Source: CAISOG01 sp044375625 (lineage in GTDB: Bacteria > Pseudomonadota > Alphaproteobacteria > CAISOG01). From it: 26,783 bases of DNA. The position numbers were made by a program, and so were the translations under genes. This document shows, in pieces, positions 20,922 through 26,783 of this stretch (its first letter is position 1; each line of letters opens with the position of its first letter). The notes below the pieces were generated by a model, which was not told the origin of the DNA, did no database searches, and saw only the letters and a list, made by a program, of their open reading frames with translations. The DNA is taken from NCBI GenBank assembly GCA_044375625.1, contig JBILMH010000024.1:1-26783 (forward strand), written 5' to 3'.

Positions 20922-22214
20922 TTACGCCGCCTTTTTTGCCAGCAATTTTTTCAGCGCGTCGGCCACTTGATCCACGGTAATCTGCTTCATGCACTGATTA
21001 TCCTGGCAGGGGGATTTGCGATGGTTGCTGGGCGATACGCAGGGGGAGCAGGCCAAGCCGCGGAACAGATAGCTCGCCCGCGGGTTCAGCGCCCCATACA
21101 GTGCATAGGTTTCTGGCCCATAGAGAATGACCGACGGCAGATGGAACGGCGCGGCAAAGTGGGCGGGGCCACTATCGTTGCTGATCATTGCGCTGGCCAG
21201 GCTGTACAGCGCGGGCAGGTCATCCATCTTGGTAAAGCCAGCCAAATTAATCGCACGACCAGCGACTTTGACGCCCTTAGCCGCTGTAGCCCCCTGATTC
21301 CCTTCGCTATTGGCCGCCAACAGCCTGCCGACCATAATGCCCGCCTGTTCCGCCTCGCTAGGGGATCCGGTTACCAAAATCGCCGCATCGGGGTAATCAG
21401 CCAACAGGCGCTGACCCAGCGCGACAAACTGATCGGCTGGCCAACGGCGCAGCGGCATCAGCTCACTGGCGTTGGGGTTAAACAACAACCATTTAGGATA
21501 GTCGGCCAACTGCGGAAAATGGGTCAGCAGGCGTTGACGCATCTCTTCCAACGCCCCCTCCTCCACCGTGCGCGGAGCCAACACCAAATCGGCATCGGTA
21601 AAGGCGCGCTTGGTCAGCGGCAAATTGGTGGGATCCTCCAGCGGGGCATGAATCAGGCTTAAGAAACTTTTGCCAATATGCTGATAGGGGTTGTACAGCA
21701 CGCGGTGGGTCAGATGGCTGCCGCGATACAACCCCTCCCCATAAAAACGATCAAAGCCAACGCGCAATGGCGCACCGCTGAACAGGCTGAGCAGGCTGGT
21801 AAAGCGGGAAAACAGTTCCAGATCAATCACGATGTCGATCTTCAGCTGGTTCAGGCGCCACAGCACCGACACCGTATCCACCAACAACGTCCACAAACTG
21901 TTGCTGCGAATCGTCAGCTGCCGTTCACGCGGCACCGTGCCCATGATATCCAAACTGCCACGGTTTTGAGCGAAGATTAGGAAATACTGCTCCGCCTGCG
22001 GGTACAGTTCCTGGGCACGGCGCAGGGCGGGATCGGCCAAAATGGTGCTGCCCATCTCCGACAATTCAATAAAGAGGATTTTTTGGGCAGCCGCGGGATC
22101 TGGCCTGGGTTCTGGCACAAACAGCCGCCGCTTAAGACGCAGTCCAAGGCTGGAAACCCAGGTCAGCGGTATCCCCAGCCAGTAATCAATCTGTCGCATG
22201 CGATCAATGTTCAT
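20922..22214 (-). CDS. Glycosyltransferase family 9 (heptosyltransferase-like) protein
   Basis: 430 residues from the ATG at 22214, eight bases after GGGGAA; the frame extends 16 residues further without support. The family pattern is present: KILFIELSEMGSTILADPAL at the start of the first Rossmann domain, and in the second LLFNPNASELMPLRRWPADQ, LVTGSP, SNDSGPAHFAAPFHLPSVIL and LYGPETYALYG, where the nucleotide sugar binds. A cysteine cluster CSPCVSPSNHRKSPCQDNQC near the end is seen in a GT9 subgroup. The protein is longer than LPS heptosyltransferases (about 350). Donor and acceptor cannot be read from sequence. It ends a cassette with the flippase-like and GT39 genes. Confidence 0.87.
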   Translation of the reverse strand: MNIDRMRQIDYWLGIPLTWVSSLGLRLKRRLFVPEPRPDPAAAQKILFIELSEMGSTILADPALRRAQELYPQAEQYFLIFAQNRGSLDIMGTVPRERQLTIRSNSLWTLLVDTVSVLWRLNQLKIDIVIDLELFSRFTSLLSLFSGAPLRVGFDRFYGEGLYRGSHLTHRVLYNPYQHIGKSFLSLIHAPLEDPTNLPLTKRAFTDADLVLAPRTVEEGALEEMRQRLLTHFPQLADYPKWLLFNPNASELMPLRRWPADQFVALGQRLLADYPDAAILVTGSPSEAEQAGIMVGRLLAANSEGNQGATAAKGVKVAGRAINLAGFTKMDDLPALYSLASAMISNDSGPAHFAAPFHLPSVILYGPETYALYGALNPRASYLFRGLACSPCVSPSNHRKSPCQDNQCMKQITVDQVADALKKLLAKKAA

Positions 22215-22326
22215 CACCAATTCCCCAAAAGTTTGCCCTTTTAACCTACAGCAACCAACCACGCTTGCAAGATTATCTGTTGATTTGTTGCGGCGGCCAT
22301 GGGTTTGGATCAGGCTAACAATCGGG

Positions 22327-23415
22327 CTAATGACTTGATAGGCGGCCAGGCAGGGGCAATCGCCACCAAATCAATCCGCCGGGCAGACTGGCCAACAGGG
22401 TGCTGACCCCACATAGCAGCGATAGGGCAAGCGCCGATTCGGCCGCCATACCCTGATAACCAAAGTAAAACACCAACAGGCTTTCGCGCACCCCCCAGCC
22501 CGCCAACGATATCGGCACCATCAACAGCACGCTGGTCACTGGCCAAATCACAAACAGGGCGACGGCATTCAAACCGCCAATTCCCAGGGCGTTGGCGTTC
22601 AGCCACAAACCGCTAACAAACAACAGCTGTACCAACAGGGATAGCAGCATGATCCGCCCCAGCAATGGCGGGTTGGTCAGCGTCTTGGTCAGGGCACCGC
22701 GCGCCCCCAACAATTTGCGACGGATTTCTTGCCAGCCCTGAAACCGCAAATGGGGCAAGGGCAATCGCGCCACCACCCAGCAGCCCGCCAGATAGCCCAA
22801 ACTCATCCCCGCCAGCAGCAAGCCGATAAAGGGCAAATCCCCCAAGGACTTGGCCAACAGCAACGCCGCCACCACCGCCATCGCCAGCAGTACCCCCAGC
22901 CCCAACAACCGTTCTACCAGCACCACGCTAAGCGATAGGGTAAGCCCGCGGGTAATGGGGCGCAGGTAAAAGGCACGGATAAAATCGCCCGACACGCTGC
23001 CCGGCAGCACTTGGTTAAAAAAGGCGCCGACCTGGTAATAGGCGTACAACCGCCGCAGGGGGGGGATGTTGGGCTGTTGTTGTGATTGTGGTTGTGGCTG
23101 TTGCGGCGGCGGCGCATGATCCGAATGCGGGCTATCCGAATGGCGTTCATGGGATAGATGGTCATGAGATAGGTGAGCATGATGCCCCACCAACCCCGCA
23201 ATCAACATTTTCCATCGCCAGGCCGACACCGCCAGCAATAGCCAAAAGCTGGCCACCCCCGCCACCAACCATTCCCAGCGCAGGTTGTGCAGATGCTGTT
23301 GCAGGCTGGCCACGTCCATCTTTTGATACAGCCAGACAAAACAGGCCAGCGTGACCAGCAGTTGCCCGCCCTTCAGCAGCCATTTTTTAATTGATGTGGG
23401 GGGGGATGAGGCCAC
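22327..23415 (-). CDS. Flippase-like membrane protein (LPG-synthase TM / UPF0104 family)
   Basis: 362 residues from the GTG at 23415, favoured by AAGGG seven bases upstream; the TTG at 23433 has no ribosome-binding site. There are about eight membrane helices. YYQVGAFFNQVLPGSVSGDF (about 125-144) followed by IRAFYL matches the family core, as do VVLVERLLGLGVLLAMAVVA and SLAGWGVRESLLVFYFGYQG. Relatives include AglD/YbhN-type proteins and the membrane half of MprF; roles proposed are lipid or lipid-sugar translocation. Residues about 78-117 are a His-then-Gln/Pro-rich insertion between helices 2 and 3, unusual for the family. It overlaps the GT39 gene by 29 bases, implying coupled translation. 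Confidence 0.85.
   Translation of the reverse strand: MASSPPTSIKKWLLKGGQLLVTLACFVWLYQKMDVASLQQHLHNLRWEWLVAGVASFWLLLAVSAWRWKMLIAGLVGHHAHLSHDHLSHERHSDSPHSDHAPPPQQPQPQSQQQPNIPPLRRLYAYYQVGAFFNQVLPGSVSGDFIRAFYLRPITRGLTLSLSVVLVERLLGLGVLLAMAVVAALLLAKSLGDLPFIGLLLAGMSLGYLAGCWVVARLPLPHLRFQGWQEIRRKLLGARGALTKTLTNPPLLGRIMLLSLLVQLLFVSGLWLNANALGIGGLNAVALFVIWPVTSVLLMVPISLAGWGVRESLLVFYFGYQGMAAESALALSLLCGVSTLLASLPGGLIWWRLPLPGRLSSH
23148..23177 (-). repeat. Tandem 15-base repeat encoding His-rich pentapeptides
   Basis: Two adjoining 15-base units (23148-23162 and 23163-23177) match at 11 of 15 positions and encode HLSHD-HLSHE, followed by the degenerate RHSDS and PHSDH. A nine-base direct repeat ATCCGAATG is nearby (about 23119-23144). 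The stretch looks like an insertion grown by slippage inside the flippase-like gene. Confidence 0.6.
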
Positions 23416-25015
23416 CGCGGTACCCTTTGGCAAGATAAAAGTTTAATCGCCGAATTTCCTGCCCATCACGGTATAACGTCAAGGGGGTAAAGGGCGGGGG
23501 TAAGGCGGTCAAGGATTCAAAATAGGGTTGCAGGCTGGCTTGCTGATCATAATCGCCATCCGCCCGCGTGATGTACAGAAAATCCCCCCCCATCAACGCA
23601 TCCACCGCCCGCGCATCAACATTGGGGAATCGGCGCATCGCATCGGGGGTAAAAACCATCGGGGCATAGGGGTTAAAGCCGCGGGTGTAATAGGCAATTT
23701 GGCTGGCCAACGCGTAGTCCATGGTCAACACACGGCCAACGCCCGTCTGCTGCCTGGCCACCGTCACCTGTTGCCCCAGGGTTTGCCAACCGCTTAGGCG
23801 CCTGGTGGGATCCACCTGCTGACCAATCGGCAACCAGGGATAAACCGCCTGGCCATAGACTATCAGGCTAAGCCCCAGGCCGCTAATTACCGCCCATCGC
23901 CCCAGGCCGCGCTCCGCAACCCAAAAGCTTCGCCCCACCGCCCCTGCTTCACCGCGATGCAGCCAACCCGCCGCCAACACCACGGCGCTGAGAAAGGCGG
24001 GGGCTGGCCAATGCGCCTGTACCCGACCATTAAGGGTGTGCAGCAGGAAAAAGGCCAGCGGCAGCAGGCAGCTGACCGCCAGGAATTGCAGCGTTAGGGC
24101 ATGGCGTTTAGCCCCCTCCCTCAGTCCCCACCAACTGGCCATCAGCAGCCCGATTAGCAACAGCGGGGTGATAACCCCCAGCTCACTGGCGACCAGCTCC
24201 GCCAGCCACTGCGCGGGCTTTGGCGCAACCGCGCCATAGGCATGGTTCCATTGCTTGCCCAGGCCGATCCAGCCGTTCGCCGCGTTCCACAGCAACAGCG
24301 GGCTGGCCACCGCCGCCGCCGCCACCGCCGCGACATAGGGCTGTGGCCGTACCAACCAGCGGCGCATCAGGGGCACGCCCAAAAACAAGGCTGCCAAGGG
24401 TGGCGCCATCAGCAGGATGGTGTATTTGCTCAGCGCGCCCAAGCCCGCCGCCAGTGCCAACAGCCCCCACCATCGCCACTGCCCTTCTAATTGCCCTTTC
24501 GGATCAACGCCCAAAAGAACCGCCTCCTTACTGGCCTGAATCAATCCCACCGCCGCCAACAGCATGAGACTCCAGCACAGCAGCAGCGGCGCATCGGGGG
24601 TAACAATCAGGGCGATGACGTTGAACATCAAACAGGCGTAGAACCACAGCGCCGCCGTCAGCCCTATGCGCGCACTGCCAAACACCCGATGCGCCAGGGA
24701 AAACAGCACGCGGGCGGTGGCCAGGTTTAACAGAATGGCGGGCAACCGAATGGCCACGGGGGAATCGCCAAACAGGCTGGTGCCGGCGGCAATCAGCCAG
24801 GCCACCATGGCGGGGTGATCGTAATAGGACAGCTGCAAATCGCGTGACCATAGCCAATAATAGGATTCATCCTCCATCAGCTCCAACTGCCACGCTACCA
24901 CCAGCCGCACCGCCACCACCACCAGGCTTAGCAGCCAAAACGCTGTCAGCGGTTGCAGCCTAGAAAGGCCAAAGGCGCCCCTATATCGGCTTGTTTTCTT
25001 AACGATTTCTTGCAC
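23387..25015 (-). CDS. Glycosyltransferase family 39 / ArnT-like (PMT_2) membrane protein
   Basis: 542 residues from the GTG at 25015, seven bases after AGGAAAGGGG; an upstream GTG at 25066 would begin before the predicted start of transcription. The first periplasmic loop MEDESYYWLWSRDLQLSYYD (about 47-66) carries the D/E pair and YYDHP motif of the PMT_2/ArnT family, which transfer a sugar from polyprenyl phosphate to a protein or lipid on the outer face of the inner membrane. About ten to twelve helices follow (to about residue 400), then a soluble periplasmic end with YYTRGFNPYAPMVFTPDAMR. Substrate is unknown. It is the first gene of the cassette. Confidence 0.87.
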   Translation of the reverse strand: MQEIVKKTSRYRGAFGLSRLQPLTAFWLLSLVVVAVRLVVAWQLELMEDESYYWLWSRDLQLSYYDHPAMVAWLIAAGTSLFGDSPVAIRLPAILLNLATARVLFSLAHRVFGSARIGLTAALWFYACLMFNVIALIVTPDAPLLLCWSLMLLAAVGLIQASKEAVLLGVDPKGQLEGQWRWWGLLALAAGLGALSKYTILLMAPPLAALFLGVPLMRRWLVRPQPYVAAVAAAAVASPLLLWNAANGWIGLGKQWNHAYGAVAPKPAQWLAELVASELGVITPLLLIGLLMASWWGLREGAKRHALTLQFLAVSCLLPLAFFLLHTLNGRVQAHWPAPAFLSAVVLAAGWLHRGEAGAVGRSFWVAERGLGRWAVISGLGLSLIVYGQAVYPWLPIGQQVDPTRRLSGWQTLGQQVTVARQQTGVGRVLTMDYALASQIAYYTRGFNPYAPMVFTPDAMRRFPNVDARAVDALMGGDFLYITRADGDYDQQASLQPYFESLTALPPPFTPLTLYRDGQEIRRLNFYLAKGYRGGLIPPHIN

Positions 25016-25064
25016 CGCATTACCCCTTTCCTGCCAGCTTATCTTAGCCAGAATTTTGCAGGCC

Positions 25065-25093
25065 ACTATCGGGCAGCATCAAGATTTTGCCAA
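25065..25093 (-). promoter_or_regulatory. Candidate sigma70 promoter for the GT39 cassette
   Basis: TTGGCA (25093-25088), 17 bases and GATAGT (25070-25065) on the minus strand. Start of transcription would be near 25058, leaving a leader of about 43 bases before the GTG at 25015 and excluding the upstream GTG at 25066. Confidence 0.48.
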
Positions 25094-25199
25094 GCCTTTC
25101 GCGCCTATTTACCCCATTTAGCCTGATTATTTCCACCTCCCTGATTTCCCCATGATTTAAGGATAGGCAAGAAGAAGCGGGCAGGTTAAAATAGCCCCC

Positions 25200-25382
25200 A
25201 TGCCATGCCCGACTTGCCAAAAGCCTACAGAGCTTCAATTTCGACCCTTTTGCAGCAAACGTTGCCAGCTGGTCGATCTGAATCATTGGTTCGGTGAATC
25301 CTATGCGATTCCCGCGGTGGAGGCTGAGGTGGATGAAAACGCCGACTGGCCAGATCCCCTTACCCCGCCTAACGATTCTTAA
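25200..25382 (+). CDS. yacG: YacG, DNA gyrase inhibitor-type zinc protein
   Basis: 60 residues with the YacG zinc site C3-x2-C6, C18-x3-C22 in MPCPTCQKPTELQFRPFCSK, then RCQLVDLNHWFGESYAIP, the family signature. YacG binds one zinc and inhibits gyrase by blocking DNA binding at GyrB. The tail is acidic and Pro-rich. It is the first gene of a pair with dprA, nine bases away. No ribosome-binding site precedes the ATG; TAAAAT ends seven bases before it, fitting a leaderless start, though the -35 is poor. Confidence 0.93.
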   Translation: MPCPTCQKPTELQFRPFCSKRCQLVDLNHWFGESYAIPAVEAEVDENADWPDPLTPPNDS

Positions 25383-25391
25383 CCCCTGCTG

Positions 25392-26636
25392 ATGACCCAA
25401 ACCGCCCAACCCGCACCAGCCTCACCCGCCGCCATTGCGGAGGCGGAAAAGCTGGCCTGGCTGCGGCTGATTCGCACGCCGCAAGTGGGCAGCAAGAACT
25501 TTTTTTACCTGCTGGAACGGGCGGGCAGCGCGCAGGAGGCCTTGCGCCTGCTACCGCAACTGGCTAAGCGCGGGGGGGCAAAAAGCGCGTCAACAGGCGT
25601 GCTGCACCCCATCGCGCCTGAGGTGGCGGAGCGGGAATTGGCGCAGCTGGCGCAGCTGGGCGGGCAGCTGTTAATCGCGGCAGAGGCTGCCTATCCCCCG
25701 CTGCTGCGCGCTATCAGCGATGCCCCCCCCTGCATCAGCGTGCTGGGCAATCCGGCCGTGCTGCATCGGCAGTTGTTGGCGATGGTCGGCACCCGCCATG
25801 CCAGCGGTAACGGCATCATGCTGGCCAACCAATTTGCTCAGCAGCTGGGGGCGGCGGGCATCATCACCTGCTCTGGCCTGGCGCGTGGCATTGACACGGC
25901 GGTTCATCGCGCCAGCCTGAGCGCGGGGACGGTGGCGGTGTTGGCGGGCGGGATTGATCAACCCTATCCACCCGAAAATCGTGACCTGTACCGCGCCATC
26001 CCCGCCAACGGCTGTGTTATCAGCGAAATGCCGTGGGGTGAGGTGGCGCAGGCTAACCATTTCCCCCGCCGCAACCGCCTGATCTCTGGCCTTAGTTTGG
26101 CGGTGTTGGTGGTTGAGGCGGCGCGGCGATCGGGATCGCTGATAACAGCCCGCATGGCGGCGGAACAAGGGCGGGAGGTGATGGCGATTCCCGGTTCCCC
26201 GCTTGATCCGCGCGCGCAAGGCAGCAACGATATTATCCGTGAGGGCGCGTTGTTGGTGCAAAGCGTTGCCGATGTGGTGCAGGGGTTGCCCAATTTTGAC
26301 GCCTTAAGAAATCAACAGGCCGCCGCCGCGCTAGCACCTGGCCAGCCCAACCTTTTGGCCGATTGGCCAGCCGCCCCCCGTTCACGGTCTATGCCAGCCG
26401 CCCCGATTGGCAAGGTTCATCAGCCCGGCATCGCCAGCCTGGAACCTGATGAGCAGCAGGTGGATCGCCTGCGTCATCGCCTGCTTCAACTGCTCAGTCC
26501 AACCCCCATTGGCCTGGACGCGGTGATCGAACTGTTGAATGCCCCCCCGCCTGAGGTGTTGGCAGCGGTGACAGAGCTGGAGCTAGCCGGCCTGATCCTC
26601 CGTAGCCCTGGCGATCAACTGGTACGGGTGAGTTAG
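25392..26636 (+). CDS. dprA: DprA, DNA-processing protein of natural transformation
   Basis: 414 residues. N-terminal SAM-like helical part (15-85) with LAWLRLIRTPQVGSKNFFYL; then the Rossmann-like DprA core: YPPLLRAISDAPPCISVLGN, VGTRHAS, CSGLARGIDTAVHRASLSAG, VLAGGIDQPYPPENRDLY, FPRRNRLISGLSLAVLVVEA and RSGSLITARMAAEQGREVMA; finally a winged-helix DML1-like end (about 345-410). DprA protects incoming single-stranded DNA and loads RecA; it is also kept in bacteria not known to be competent. No clear ribosome-binding site precedes the ATG, so translation may be coupled to yacG. A C8 run at 25723-25730 lies in the coding region. Confidence 0.96.
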   Translation: MTQTAQPAPASPAAIAEAEKLAWLRLIRTPQVGSKNFFYLLERAGSAQEALRLLPQLAKRGGAKSASTGVLHPIAPEVAERELAQLAQLGGQLLIAAEAAYPPLLRAISDAPPCISVLGNPAVLHRQLLAMVGTRHASGNGIMLANQFAQQLGAAGIITCSGLARGIDTAVHRASLSAGTVAVLAGGIDQPYPPENRDLYRAIPANGCVISEMPWGEVAQANHFPRRNRLISGLSLAVLVVEAARRSGSLITARMAAEQGREVMAIPGSPLDPRAQGSNDIIREGALLVQSVADVVQGLPNFDALRNQQAAAALAPGQPNLLADWPAAPRSRSMPAAPIGKVHQPGIASLEPDEQQVDRLRHRLLQLLSPTPIGLDAVIELLNAPPPEVLAAVTELELAGLILRSPGDQLVRVS

Positions 26637-26658
26637 CACTTTTTTATCAAAATTTGCA

Positions 26659-26687
26659 TTGACTCTGTCCATTTAATAGATTATTAA
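26659..26687 (+). promoter_or_regulatory. Sigma70 promoter with perfect CtrA box and GANTC site
   Basis: TTGACT (26659-26664), 17 bases, TATTAA (26682-26687). A perfect CtrA consensus TTAA-N7-TTAA (26673-26687) covers the -10, and GACTC (26661-26665), a CcrM-type methylation site, overlaps the -35. It faces a gene beyond the window; topA often follows dprA in this class. The remaining bases to 26783 are AT-rich and hold no gene. Confidence 0.5.
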
Positions 26688-26783
26688 TGATTGTAATTTG
26701 CTAGCCAAATCTCTTTTAAGGTCATTTTGCATCGCAAATCGACTTTGATGGGACTAGGCCAAGACGTTAACAATTAAAAGAAG

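Noticed and set aside
20967..21662. Open frame of 231 codons opposite the GT9 gene
   Set aside because: Antisense shadow of a recognised gene; composition is Gln/Arg/Ile-rich with no motif.
25044..25409. 121-codon minus-strand frame across the GT39/yacG gap
   Set aside because: It covers yacG on the opposite strand and the GT39 promoter, and shows no family pattern.
16021..26669. Shared ten-base string TGACTCTGTC at 16021 and 26660
   Set aside because: Ten-base matches are expected many times by chance in a window of this size; orientation relative to the two promoters also differs.

Overview
The window is chromosomal DNA of a flagellated alphaproteobacterium. Three things point there. The flagellar block runs sciP-fliF-fliG-fliH-fliN-flbD-flhA, the order known from Caulobacter and relatives. 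SciP (a DUF1153-type CtrA inhibitor) and FlbD (a sigma54 activator with a degenerate receiver) are regulators typical of the class. Small companions such as a zf-CHCC protein, a HIG1-type twin-membrane protein and a YacG-DprA pair also fit. The base composition is moderately GC-rich. I cannot place it below class level; a Rhodospirillales-like or deeper-branching lineage is a guess. There are no IS elements, prophage genes, CRISPR arrays, tRNA or rRNA genes.

Layout. 1-2134 (+): the end of tolQ, tolR and tolA (cell-envelope energy transduction), then an orphan FliJ-like coiled-coil gene where tolB and pal are usually found. 2229-4693: ribosomal protein S4, divergent bolA and grxC, a zf-CHCC protein and a GNAT-like protein. 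4705-13036 (-): the flagellar basal-body, switch and export block, transcribed sciP, fliF, fliG, fliH, fliN, flbD, flhA. 13037-13375: a regulatory intergenic region. 13376-15841 (+): flhF and flhG (placement and number of polar flagella), then folA (dihydrofolate reductase). 15868-20752 (-): dnaK and dnaJ (chaperones, with a heat-shock promoter), a HIG1 protein, 3-hydroxybutyryl-CoA dehydrogenase and a possible 43-residue gene. 20922-25015 (-): a three-gene envelope glycosylation cassette (GT39-type transferase, flippase-like membrane protein, GT9-type transferase). 25200-26636 (+): yacG and dprA, then a promoter for a gene beyond the window.

How it fits together. FliF and FliG build the MS-ring and rotor, FliN completes the switch, FlhA/FliH/FliJ serve the export gate and ATPase, and FlhF/FlhG set polar position. 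FlbD and SciP would time these genes in the cell cycle under CtrA. The non-coding DNA supports this: CtrA-like TTAA-N7-TTAA boxes lie upstream of sciP, a perfect one overlaps a promoter after dprA, and a 21-bp near-palindrome covers the -35 of the likely fliF promoter.

I found no clearly new multi-gene system. The observations most worth following are the regulatory elements: the palindrome at fliF, the CtrA boxes, the GANTC cluster and inverted repeat before the 43-residue gene, the hairpin and U-tract at the dnaJ start, and a recurring leaderless-like start. Among proteins they are the His-rich repeat insertion in the flippase-like protein, the extended SciP and FliH, and the orphan fliJ. 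All family names rest on reading the protein sequences by eye.
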